Part shown: positions 1-6,025 of the stretch, piece by piece
Numbering within the stretch: the first letter of the stretch is position 1
Layout of the letters: every line of letters starts with the position of its first letter
NCBI GenBank assembly: GCA_947371775.1
Contig: CANBQX010000092.1
Location: 1 to 7,812 of the forward strand
Length of the DNA stretch: 7,812 bases
Reading direction: 5' to 3'
Source: Comamonadaceae bacterium
GTDB lineage: Bacteria > Pseudomonadota > Gammaproteobacteria > Burkholderiales > Burkholderiaceae_C
Made by a program: the position numbers and the translations under genes
Notes under the pieces: generated by a model
Databases searched by the model: none
Seen by the model: the letters and a program-made list of their open reading frames with translations, nothing else
Told to the model about the DNA's origin: nothing

Positions 1-681
1 TTTGTCCTTGAATTCATCAAATGTCTTGCGTTGGTAAGCTTTAACCACATCCGAGACAAATTGTTCCGCATGGATGTAGAGAACTTTGGCATTCGGCCGG
101 TCTTGCAACAGTCGGTTGCCCACCGCGTGCATCAAATGGGTCTTGCCCAGACCGACGCCGCCGTAAATAAATAGGGGGTTGTACATGTGCCCCGGCGCGG
201 TTGCCACGTGCATGGCGGCAGCGCGCGCCATGCGGTTAGCAGTGCCCTCCACCAGGGTGTCAAAGGTCAACAAGTTATTGAGCCGGTTCTTCGGCGCCTC
301 GGGGCGCGACTCCCCGGCGGTCGCCTGGGGCTGGGGCTCAGACACCCGGTCCGGCGCAGGCTGCGGCGCACTGCGCACCTGGGCCTCTCGGGGGGCAATG
401 GCGAGTTCCAGCTGCACCGGCTGGCCACACAATTTCTCGAGCAAAGCGGCAATCGGCAGGCTGTACTGCGCACGGATCCAGTCGAGCTTGAAGCGGTTGG
501 CTACGAACAAAATAACTTTGCTCATGTCATCGGCCACCTGGGCACTCAAGGGTCGGATCCAGGTGTTGAACTGCTGTTCTGGCAAGTCCAAAGCCAGCTG
601 ATCTACGCAGGCGCGCCACAAGCTTTGGCCGGCGTCAAACGCCGGCACCTCGGCACTGAATGGGAGTATTCCCTCGGTCAT
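1..681 (-). CDS. dnaA: Chromosomal replication initiator DnaA (N-terminal part, cut by window edge)
   Basis: DnaA is the AAA+ ATPase that binds DnaA boxes at oriC, opens the duplex and loads the DnaB helicase. It also regulates transcription. Only the first 227 codons are visible (start ATG at 681-679, frame open to base 1); the family is usually about 450-480 residues. Residues 1 to about 85 are domain I, with the typical LPEQQFNTWIRPL stretch. Residues about 90-130 are a Pro/Ala/Glu-rich domain II linker. Domain III starts near residue 132 (RLNNLLTFDTLVEG) and shows NPLFIYGGVGLGKTHLMHAV, in which the Walker A loop is G174-T181 with K180. Walker B, the sensor motifs and the DNA-binding domain IV lie beyond the left edge. 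No other in-frame start lies just upstream, and no strong Shine-Dalgarno is visible. The gene diverges from rpmH across a spacer containing DnaA boxes, as expected for a self-regulated dnaA. Identity is certain. Confidence 0.97.
   Translation of the reverse strand, partial: MTEGILPFSAEVPAFDAGQSLWRACVDQLALDLPEQQFNTWIRPLSAQVADDMSKVILFVANRFKLDWIRAQYSLPIAALLEKLCGQPVQLELAIAPREAQVRSAPQPAPDRVSEPQPQATAGESRPEAPKNRLNNLLTFDTLVEGTANRMARAAAMHVATAPGHMYNPLFIYGGVGLGKTHLMHAVGNRLLQDRPNAKVLYIHAEQFVSDVVKAYQRKTFDEFKDK
628..646 (-). other. GC-rich hairpin early in the dnaA coding sequence
   Basis: This is a perfect inverted repeat with 8-nt arms, GCCGGCGT (628-635) and ACGCCGGC (639-646), around a 3-nt loop. It covers nucleotides 36-54 of the dnaA message, roughly codons 12-18. 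The structure is plain in the sequence. Any role in dnaA translation or in DNA structure beside the origin is inference. Confidence 0.5.
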
Positions 682-696
682 GAAATCTTGAAAATC

Positions 697-705
697 TGTG
701 GATAG
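697..705 (-). promoter_or_regulatory. DnaA box (one mismatch) in the dnaA leader
   Basis: Read on the minus strand this is CTATCCACA, 8 of 9 matches to TTATCCACA. It sits 15 bp upstream of the dnaA start codon, so bound DnaA could contribute to origin assembly or hinder dnaA expression. The role is inferred from position. Confidence 0.55.
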
Positions 706-718
706 TTGGGGAAAAACA

Positions 719-736
719 AAGCCTTGAAGAAGGCTT
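719..736 (-). other. Hairpin followed by a T-rich tract, pointing into dnaA
   Basis: The arms AAGCCTT (719-725) and AAGGCTT (730-736) are perfectly complementary around a GAAG loop (CTTC on the minus strand). Read on the minus strand, the hairpin is followed by TGTTTTTCCCC, so it resembles a weak intrinsic terminator or attenuator before dnaA. The stem has only three G-C pairs. If the promoter at 734-762 is real, transcription would start inside the hairpin and it could not attenuate that transcript. Confidence 0.3.
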
Positions 737-762
737 ATCAAAAGCTTATCCACATTTGTGAA
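734..762 (-). promoter_or_regulatory. Candidate dnaA promoter with a DnaA box in its spacer
   Basis: On the minus strand, a -35-like TTCACA (762-757) and a -10-like GATAAG (739-734) are separated by exactly 17 bp. The predicted start is near 727, giving a leader of about 45 nt before the dnaA ATG. The perfect DnaA box at 746-754 lies between the two hexamers, where bound DnaA would block RNA polymerase. The -10 matches the consensus at only 4 of 6 positions, so this is tentative. Confidence 0.4.
746..754 (+). promoter_or_regulatory. Consensus DnaA box
   Basis: TTATCCACA is an exact match to the high-affinity (R1-type) DnaA-binding 9-mer. The heptamer GCTTATC occurs twice, at 733-739 and 744-750. 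This places a degenerate second site one helical turn (11 bp) away on the same DNA face, which suits cooperative DnaA loading. Confidence 0.8.
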
Positions 763-828
763 CGCGAACAAGCAGGCGCATGTTAACCCGTGTTCGATCG
801 GCTCCAACCCCGTAGTTTCACCAAGCGC

Positions 829-857
829 TTGCCCAAGAGGCCAAATTAAGCGATAAT
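829..857 (+). promoter_or_regulatory. Candidate sigma-70 promoter for rpmH-rnpA-yidD-yidC
   Basis: A -35-like TTGCCC (829-834) and a -10-like GATAAT (852-857, 5 of 6 to TATAAT) have an ideal 17-bp spacer. Transcription would begin near 864, giving a leader of about 94 nt before rpmH. It is the best promoter match I see for the plus-strand operon. The start site is inferred. Confidence 0.55.
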
Positions 858-874
858 GGAAGGCTGCCCTCAGA

Positions 875-898
875 TTTTTGGGCAAATTTACCCGAAAA
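875..898 (+). repeat. Dyad-symmetric element in the rpmH leader
   Basis: A 24-bp dyad is centred between 886 and 887, with a left half TTTTTGGGCAAA and a right half TTTACCCGAAAA. Ten of 12 positions pair by Watson-Crick rules, and one more would be a U-G wobble in RNA. It falls about 11-34 nt after the predicted rpmH start site and in an AT-rich part of the putative origin. It could be a protein-binding operator, a leader hairpin or an origin element; nothing in the sequence decides between these. Confidence 0.4.
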
Positions 899-957
899 CT
901 GCACTGCTTGGCCGCCTAAACAGCGCTGGCGTCGCACCGAATGGATAGGAATTCACA

Positions 958-1092
958 ATGAAACGCACATACCAACCCTCAAAAATCCGCCGCGCCCGCA
1001 CCCACGGCTTTTTGGTTCGCATGAAGACCCGCGGTGGCCGCGCCGTCATCAACGCGCGCCGTGCAAAAGGCCGCAAGCGCCTGGCTGTCTAA
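958..1092 (+). CDS. rpmH: 50S ribosomal protein L34
   Basis: L34 is a 44-residue, highly basic protein of the large ribosomal subunit that sits among 23S rRNA helices. The whole protein is recognisable. It begins MKRTYQPSKIRRARTHGFLV, continues with RMKTRGGRAVINARRAKGRK and ends RLAV, matching the family in sequence and in its usual 44-46 residue length. The start ATG at 958 has a Shine-Dalgarno-like TAGGA at 946-950, 7 nt upstream. It is the first gene of the plus-strand operon, divergent from dnaA, and rnpA follows after 28 bp. The pairing of rpmH with rnpA next to the origin is conserved across bacteria. Identity is certain. Confidence 0.98.
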   Translation: MKRTYQPSKIRRARTHGFLVRMKTRGGRAVINARRAKGRKRLAV

Positions 1093-1120
1093 TTTGGCTC
1101 GGGCGGGCGCCGTTTTCAAC

Positions 1121-1561
1121 GTGCAGCGGCTCAAAACCCGTCCCCAGTTTCAGGCCGCTTTGGCGGGCCCTTTGGGCGTTCGCACAGCGCACTTTGCGCT
1201 GCACAGCTGCGAGCTTGCTCTCGTTTATCCCCCCAAGATTGCATTTACCGCCCCTGCTGAGGCTTCCCCTTTGCAGTTGGATGGGCACATTTCAGCGGAA
1301 GTCGGGGCTCTGGGCGCCATGGTGCCCAAGCGATGGGCCAAACGCGCTGTCACACGCAATGCCATCAAACGCCAGATCTACGCTGTGAGCGCCCAATTTG
1401 CGCCTCGACTGCGACCCCGTGGCCATGTGGTTCGTCTGCGTGCAGGCTTCGACCGCAAAGAATTCATCAGCGCCAGCTCTGAACTGCTCAAATCGGCGGT
1501 GCGCGCCGAACTGGTCGAGTTGTTCACCCGCGCCACTGCGCACCCCCAACTTCGCGCCTGA
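1121..1561 (+). CDS. rnpA: Ribonuclease P protein component
   Basis: RnpA is the small basic protein that helps the RNase P RNA bind precursor tRNAs and remove their 5' leaders. The call gives 146 residues, slightly longer than the usual 110-125 or so. The family signature is clear: VPKRWAKRAVTRNAIKRQIY at residues 68-87, with the RNR-type core AVTRNAIKR at 76-84. I chose GTG at 1121 because the protein then begins (V/M)QRLKTRPQF, the conserved start of betaproteobacterial RnpA. A TTG at 1094 would add nine residues, and an in-frame start at 1034 would run back into rpmH. No strong ribosome-binding site precedes the GTG (only GGGCGGG about 13 nt before), so translation may depend on rpmH. The stop is 2 bp before yidD. 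Function is certain; the exact start is less so. Confidence 0.93.
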   Translation: MQRLKTRPQFQAALAGPLGVRTAHFALHSCELALVYPPKIAFTAPAEASPLQLDGHISAEVGALGAMVPKRWAKRAVTRNAIKRQIYAVSAQFAPRLRPRGHVVRLRAGFDRKEFISASSELLKSAVRAELVELFTRATAHPQLRA

Positions 1562-1563
1562 CC

Positions 1564-1836
1564 ATGATGCAATCCTTTTTGCTCAACTTGGTGCGCTGCT
1601 ACCGCCTGCTGCTGAGCCCATGGCTGGGCTCGGCGTGTCGTTTTGAGCCCACGTGTTCTGTGTATGCTCTGGGTGCTTTGGAACAGCATGGCGCTGCCGC
1701 TGGAAGCTATATGGTGCTGCGCCGCTTGGCGCGCTGCCAACCCTGGTGCGCCGGGGGCCATGACCCGGTTCCCACTGAAAAACCCCGGCTTTTGAGCCGT
1801 CTGACCTCTCCCTCTTGCGAAAAGAAACCTTCATGA
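1564..1836 (+). CDS. yidD: Membrane protein insertion efficiency factor YidD
   Basis: YidD is a small, inner-membrane-associated protein that assists YidC-dependent insertion of membrane proteins. The 90 residues carry the family's core: YRLLLSPWLGSACRFEPTCS at residues 13-32 (conserved Cys25 and Cys31), then YMVLRRLARCQPWCAGGHDP at 49-68 and VP. Length is close to the family norm of about 70-90. An N-terminal amphipathic or hydrophobic segment (residues 3-21) fits peripheral membrane attachment. The tail after residue 71 is unconserved. Start at the first of two consecutive ATGs, 2 bp after the rnpA stop. Its TGA overlaps the yidC ATG in an ATGA (1833-1836), implying translational coupling with its functional partner. 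Identity is secure; whether ATG 1564 or 1567 is used is open. Confidence 0.95.
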   Translation: MMQSFLLNLVRCYRLLLSPWLGSACRFEPTCSVYALGALEQHGAAAGSYMVLRRLARCQPWCAGGHDPVPTEKPRLLSRLTSPSCEKKPS

Positions 1837-3557
1837 ACGATATTCGCCGCACCATTTTGTGGGTGATCTTTGGCTTTTCCATGGTCCTGCTGTGGGACCA
1901 ATGGCAGATTTACAACGGCCACAAAGCCACCTTTTTCCAAGGGCAGCCTGCCAAGACCGAAGCAGCCGCAACGGCCGCAAAACCCAATGCTTCGGACGCC
2001 AGTATTCCAGGCTCGGTAGCAGTGGCACCGGCCCCCTTGCCCGGCACAACCGCCGTTGCCGCCGACGGAGCGACTCCAGCACCAGCGGGCGAACGATTCA
2101 ATGTGCGCAGCGATGTCTTGAACCTGCGTTTTGACACCCAGGGCGGAACGCTGGTGGGCTCCGAATTCTTGAAATACGGTGACATTGCCGACCACACCAA
2201 GCCCGTCACGCTGCTGGACGACAGCAAAGAGCGCGTTTACTTGGCAGAGTCTGGCGTGGTGTCGGGTGCGGTACCGGGCGCCTTCCCAACCCACAAAACG
2301 CCGATGGCGGTCAGCGGCGAGCGCGAACTCAAGGAAGGCGCGGACAAGCTGCAAATCCGATTTGAGTCACCTGATGTGGGCGGTATCAAGCTGGTCAAGA
2401 CCTACACCATCGTGCGCGGCTCCTACGCTGTAGCGGTGAGCCACGCGCTGACCAACACCACAGCGGCACCGATTGCGCCCCAGCTGTACCTGCAGCTGGT
2501 GCGGGATGGAAACAAGCCCGCGGGCGAGTCGTCTTTCTACTCCACGTTCACCGGCCCGGCGGTCTACACCGACGCCAAGAAATACCAAAAAGTCGAGTTC
2601 GCCAAAATCAAAAAGGGCGGCGCCGACTATGAAAAACAAGCCAACAACGGCTATGTGGCCATGGTGCAGCACTACTTCGCCAGCGCCTGGATCTTGCCCG
2701 AAGGCATGAACCGCAGCATTTCGCTCGATGCGCTGGAGCTGAACAAAGGCCTGCCGGATTGCTGCTACCGCGCTGCCATGGTGGCACCGCTGGAAGCCAT
2801 TGCCCCCGGCGCCACCCGCACGGTAGAGACCACCTTCTTCGTGGGCCCTCAAGAGGAAAAAATGCTCGAAGCGCTGGCGCCCGGATTGGAGCTGGTCAAA
2901 GACTACGGCTGGCTCACGATTCTGGCCAAGCCTTTGTACTTCTTGCTGGACTTCTTGCACAGCGTGATTCAGAACTGGGGCTGGTCCATCGTTGCCCTGG
3001 TGCTCTTGCTCAAAATCGCCTTTTACTGGCTCAATGCCAAGGCCTATGCCAGCATGGCCAAAATGAAAGCGGTTAACCCCAAGATCACCGAGATGCGCGA
3101 GCGCCTCAAAGACAACCCGCAGCAAATGCAGCAAGAGATGATGCGCATTTACCGCGAGGAAAAAGTCAACCCCATGGGCGGCTGCTTCCCCATCATGATT
3201 CAGATCCCGGTGTTCATTGCCCTGTACTGGGTGCTGCTGTCCAGCGTGGAAATGCGCAACGCGCCTTGGATGGGTTGGATCCATGACCTGTCAGCGCCAG
3301 ACCCCTACTACATCCTGCCGCTGATCATGACCCTGACCACGCTGCTGCAGACCGCACTCAACCCCGCACCACCGGACCCGATGCAGGCCAAGATGATGTG
3401 GTTCATGCCTTTGGCCTTCAGCGTTATGTTCTTTTTCTTCCCGTCTGGCCTGGTGGTGTACTGGATTACGAACAATATTCTGTCGATTGCGCAGCAGTGG
3501 CTGATCAACACCCGCATGGGTGTGCCGCCGCAGTTCAACCTGCCTTCGTTCAAGTAA
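1833..3557 (+). CDS. yidC: Membrane protein insertase YidC (Oxa1 family)
   Basis: YidC inserts and folds inner-membrane proteins, alone or with SecYEG. The 574 residues show the Gram-negative layout. There is an N-terminal membrane anchor (about 7-22), an Ala/Pro-rich linker (about 40-86) and a large periplasmic domain (about 88-345). The conserved Oxa1 core follows, with membrane segments near 380-400, 454-474, 492-509 and 522-548. Core motifs include KVNPMGGCFP (444-453), NPAPPDPMQAK (510-520) and FFFFPSGLVVYW (533-544). Lys394 occupies the place of E. coli Arg366 in the hydrophilic groove; the positive charge is kept, and Lys is common there in other proteobacteria. I chose ATG 1833 rather than the upstream TTG 1815 because it gives the classic MNDIRRTILW start and overlaps the yidD stop. 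Only a weak AAAGAAA precedes it. Identity is certain. Confidence 0.98.
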   Translation: MNDIRRTILWVIFGFSMVLLWDQWQIYNGHKATFFQGQPAKTEAAATAAKPNASDASIPGSVAVAPAPLPGTTAVAADGATPAPAGERFNVRSDVLNLRFDTQGGTLVGSEFLKYGDIADHTKPVTLLDDSKERVYLAESGVVSGAVPGAFPTHKTPMAVSGERELKEGADKLQIRFESPDVGGIKLVKTYTIVRGSYAVAVSHALTNTTAAPIAPQLYLQLVRDGNKPAGESSFYSTFTGPAVYTDAKKYQKVEFAKIKKGGADYEKQANNGYVAMVQHYFASAWILPEGMNRSISLDALELNKGLPDCCYRAAMVAPLEAIAPGATRTVETTFFVGPQEEKMLEALAPGLELVKDYGWLTILAKPLYFLLDFLHSVIQNWGWSIVALVLLLKIAFYWLNAKAYASMAKMKAVNPKITEMRERLKDNPQQMQQEMMRIYREEKVNPMGGCFPIMIQIPVFIALYWVLLSSVEMRNAPWMGWIHDLSAPDPYYILPLIMTLTTLLQTALNPAPPDPMQAKMMWFMPLAFSVMFFFFPSGLVVYWITNNILSIAQQWLINTRMGVPPQFNLPSFK

Positions 3558-3585
3558 GGCCGCTCACGCCGGGGGCCGCGCAGCC

Positions 3586-4995
3586 ATGCTCAGCCGCCAC
3601 CACGATCCCATCATCGCCATTGCCACGGCTCCCGGCCGTGGGGCGGTGGGCATCGTGCGCCTCAGTGGCAAAAACCTGGCACCTCTGGTGCACGCCTTGC
3701 TGGGGCGCGACCTCAGGGCCCGCGAGGCCACCTACCTGCCCTTTTGTGATGCGTCCGGCGCGCCCATCGACCAGGGTCTGGCACTCTATTTCCCGGCGCC
3801 ACATTCCTTTACCGGCGAGGACGTGCTGGAGCTCCAAGCCCATGGCGGACCCGTGGTGTTGCAACTGCTGGTGGCCCGTTGCATGGCGCTTTCGCAGGAT
3901 CTGCGCACAGTGGATTCGCAGCCTGTGTTGCCGGGCTTGCGGCTGGCACAGCCCGGAGAGTTCAGCGAGCGGGCGTTCTTGAATGACAAGATTGATCTGG
4001 CGCAGGCGGAAGCGATTGCCGACCTGATCGACGCCAGCACCGAGGCCGCTGCCCGCAGTGCCACCGCGTCGCTCTCAGGTGCATTTTCCAAACAAGTCCA
4101 TGGCTTGCGCGACGCGCTGGTGCGCCTGCGCATGCTGGTGGAGGCGACCTTGGACTTTCCGGAAGAGGAGATCGACTTTCTGCAGCGCGCGGACGCTCAG
4201 GGGCAGCTCGAGCGCCTGCAAGCGGCGCTTCAGACACTGCAACAGCAGGCCACCCAGGGCGCTTTGTTGCGGGAAGGCATTCAGGTCGTCATCGCAGGCC
4301 AACCCAACGCAGGCAAGTCTTCCTTGCTCAATGCCTTGGCCGGTGCAGAACTGGCCATCGTCACGCCCATTGCAGGCACCACGCGCGACAAGGTGGAGCA
4401 AACCATTCAAATCCAAGGCGTACCGGTGCATGTGGTGGACACCGCCGGTCTGCGCGAGGGCCAGGACGCCGTCGAAAAAATCGGCATTGCCCGCGCCTGG
4501 GACGCCATTGAAGCGGCAGACGCGGTGCTGTTTTTACACGACCTGACACGGTGCGAGCACGCAGAGTACGCAGCCGATGATGCGCGGATCGCCGCCACGC
4601 TGGCAGACAAATTGGGCCGCCAGGTGCCGGTGATCGACATCTGGAACAAGGCCGATGCAGTGGAGGACATTCCCCCGCCCGCAAGCGGAATCCGTCTGTC
4701 AGCCAAAACCGGGGCGGGCTTGGATACCTTGCGCAGCGCTCTGTTACAAGCAGCGGGCTGGCAAGCGCCTGCAGGCGGCATGTTCATGGCCCGTGAGCGC
4801 CATGTGCAGGCGCTGCGCAGTGTCGATGCACATTTGCTGCAAGCCGCCCTCCATTTGGCCCAAAGCGCTCAGGCCCTGGACCTGCTGGCAGAAGAACTGC
4901 GCTTGGCGCAAAACGCGCTTAATGAAATTACCGGTGCCTTCAGCTCGGACGATTTGCTGGGCGTCATTTTTTCCAGTTTTTGCATTGGCAAATAG
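3586..4995 (+). CDS. mnmE: tRNA uridine-5-carboxymethylaminomethyl(34) modification GTPase MnmE (TrmE)
   Basis: MnmE works with MnmG to place an aminomethyl-type group on U34 of certain tRNAs, using methylene-tetrahydrofolate, FAD and GTP hydrolysis. The 469-residue protein has all domains. The N-terminal folate-binding domain (about 1-125) includes FTGEDVLELQAHGG (75-88). A helical domain with PGEFSERAFLNDKIDLAQAE (123-142) is followed by an inserted Ras-like G domain: G1 GQPNAGKS (238-245), G2 TTRD (265-268), G3 DTAG (285-288), G4 NKAD (354-357), G5 SAK (372-374). The C-terminus is the diagnostic CIGK, with catalytic Cys466. ATG 3586 gives the expected start (DPIIAIATAPGRGAVGIVR nearby) and has a G-rich ribosome-binding stretch about 10 nt upstream; an upstream in-frame start at 3520 would overlap yidC. 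It lies 28 bp after yidC, probably in the same operon. All catalytic motifs are intact. Confidence 0.98.
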   Translation: MLSRHHDPIIAIATAPGRGAVGIVRLSGKNLAPLVHALLGRDLRAREATYLPFCDASGAPIDQGLALYFPAPHSFTGEDVLELQAHGGPVVLQLLVARCMALSQDLRTVDSQPVLPGLRLAQPGEFSERAFLNDKIDLAQAEAIADLIDASTEAAARSATASLSGAFSKQVHGLRDALVRLRMLVEATLDFPEEEIDFLQRADAQGQLERLQAALQTLQQQATQGALLREGIQVVIAGQPNAGKSSLLNALAGAELAIVTPIAGTTRDKVEQTIQIQGVPVHVVDTAGLREGQDAVEKIGIARAWDAIEAADAVLFLHDLTRCEHAEYAADDARIAATLADKLGRQVPVIDIWNKADAVEDIPPPASGIRLSAKTGAGLDTLRSALLQAAGWQAPAGGMFMARERHVQALRSVDAHLLQAALHLAQSAQALDLLAEELRLAQNALNEITGAFSSDDLLGVIFSSFCIGK

Positions 4996-5015
4996 CGTGC
5001 CGAGCGGTCTATAAA
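4985..5015 (+). promoter_or_regulatory. Candidate promoter for kdsD, possibly giving a leaderless mRNA
   Basis: TTGGCA (4985-4990, 5 of 6 to TTGACA) lies in the last codons of mnmE. TATAAA (5010-5015, 5 of 6 to TATAAT) follows after a 19-bp spacer. A start 7-9 nt after the -10 box would fall at about 5022-5024, on the kdsD ATG itself. No Shine-Dalgarno is visible before that ATG, which agrees with leaderless initiation. The 19-bp spacer is longer than ideal. Confidence 0.45.
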
Positions 5016-5023
5016 ATGCCGCG

Positions 5024-6025
5024 ATGACTGTCGCTCCATCCACTCTGTCACCCGCTGCCGCGGCGCGTGCTGTAGCACTTGCCCATGCGACCTTTGACAT
5101 TGAGGCCGCAGCGGTGCTGGGGCTCAAAGCCCGCTTGGACCACGCCTTTGCGCAAACCGTGTCGCTGGTGCTGGGTATCTCGGGTCGGGTGGTAGTGATG
5201 GGCATGGGCAAGAGCGGCCATGTGGGCCGCAAGATCGCCGCGACCTTGGCCTCGACCGGAACCCCAGCCCTGTTTGTCCACCCGGCTGAAGCCAGCCATG
5301 GCGACCTGGGCATGGTTACCGCCCACGATTTGGTGTTAATGATCTCCTACAGCGGAGAGTCACAAGAAATTAGCGCCATCCTGCCCGTGCTCAAACGCTT
5401 GGGCGTTCCACTGGTAGCCATGAGCAGCAACCCGTCCTCCAGCATGGCACAGCACGCCACGCTGTGGCTGAACACTGCCGTGGACAAAGAGGCCTGTCCC
5501 CTGAATTTGGCGCCTACGGCCAGCACCACCGCCCAACTGGCAATGGGTGACGCCCTAGCGGTGGCCCTGCTCGATGCGCGCGGTTTCAAGGCCGAAGACT
5601 TTGCGCGCTCCCATCCCGGTGGTGCCCTGGGGCGCAAACTGTTAACCCATGTGAGCGACGTCATGCGCAGCGGAGACGCGGTGCCGCAAGTGGCCTCGAC
5701 CGCCAGCTTCAGCGACATGATGCGTGAAATGAGCGCCAAGGGCCTGGGCGCTACCGCCGTGGTCGATGACCAGGGCGCGGTGCTGGGAATCTTTACCGAT
5801 GGCGATTTGCGCCGATGGGTGGAGCGCGGGGTCGATCTGCGCGCCATGACCGCCCAGGATGTGATGCACGCCAAGCCCACCACCATTGCCGCCGACGCCT
5901 TGGCAGTAGATGCCGTGGAATTGATGGAGCGACGCCAAATCACCAGCGTGCTGGTGCTCGACGCCCAAGGCAAACTCTGTGGTGCCGTCAACACCAATGA
6001 TTTGATGCGGGCAAAGGTGATCTGA
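5024..6025 (+). CDS. kdsD: Arabinose-5-phosphate isomerase (KdsD/KpsF family)
   Basis: This enzyme interconverts ribulose-5-phosphate and arabinose-5-phosphate, the first step to Kdo of lipopolysaccharide. It has 333 residues, close to E. coli KdsD (328). An N-terminal SIS sugar-isomerase domain (about 40-185) contains GMGKSGHVGRKIAATLASTG (60-79), HGDLGM (92-97) and SYSGESQEI (108-116). Two CBS domains follow (about 210-268 and 276-333). The four residues reported as catalytic in E. coli (K59, E111, E152, H193) align with K63, E115, E156 and H197, so the enzyme should be active. The start ATG is 28 bp after mnmE and has no Shine-Dalgarno. The stop shares one base with kdsC (TGATG, 6023-6027), indicating coupled translation with the next-but-one enzyme of the pathway. 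KpsF-type capsule paralogues are an alternative name, but the kdsC-lptC context favours the LPS role. Confidence 0.96.
   Translation: MTVAPSTLSPAAAARAVALAHATFDIEAAAVLGLKARLDHAFAQTVSLVLGISGRVVVMGMGKSGHVGRKIAATLASTGTPALFVHPAEASHGDLGMVTAHDLVLMISYSGESQEISAILPVLKRLGVPLVAMSSNPSSSMAQHATLWLNTAVDKEACPLNLAPTASTTAQLAMGDALAVALLDARGFKAEDFARSHPGGALGRKLLTHVSDVMRSGDAVPQVASTASFSDMMREMSAKGLGATAVVDDQGAVLGIFTDGDLRRWVERGVDLRAMTAQDVMHAKPTTIAADALAVDAVELMERRQITSVLVLDAQGKLCGAVNTNDLMRAKVI

Larger units (their letters stand above)
682..957. other. dnaA-rpmH intergenic region, likely oriC or part of it
   Basis: This 276-bp spacer separates divergent dnaA and rpmH, the usual site of the replication origin in betaproteobacteria. 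It holds a perfect DnaA box TTATCCACA at 746-754 (+). A one-mismatch box CTATCCACA lies at 697-705 (-). A degenerate copy, TTATCAAAA at 735-743, starts exactly 11 bp before the perfect box. AT-rich patches (836-858 and 873-898) could serve for unwinding. Few boxes are present, so this may be only part of the origin, or mainly the dnaA control region. The call rests on synteny plus boxes; no cumulative GC-skew calculation was possible here. Confidence 0.6.

Noticed and set aside
187..705. Long plus-strand ORF opposite dnaA (172 aa)
   Set aside because: It is the GC-rich antisense shadow of the clearly coding dnaA frame, and its product resembles no family I know.
1034..1120. Upstream start for rnpA overlapping rpmH
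   Set aside because: The added residues overlap rpmH in another frame and do not resemble RnpA; the conserved start is at 1121.
1815..1832. TTG start for yidC
   Set aside because: ATG 1833 gives the typical YidC N-terminus and the ATGA overlap with yidD.
2367..3284. 305-aa minus-strand ORF inside yidC
   Set aside because: It lies wholly opposite the conserved insertase gene, is His/Gly/Val-rich as expected for reversed codons, and has no plausible promoter or ribosome-binding site.
3520..3585. Upstream start for mnmE
   Set aside because: It overlaps the yidC coding end; ATG 3586 gives the family-typical N-terminus.
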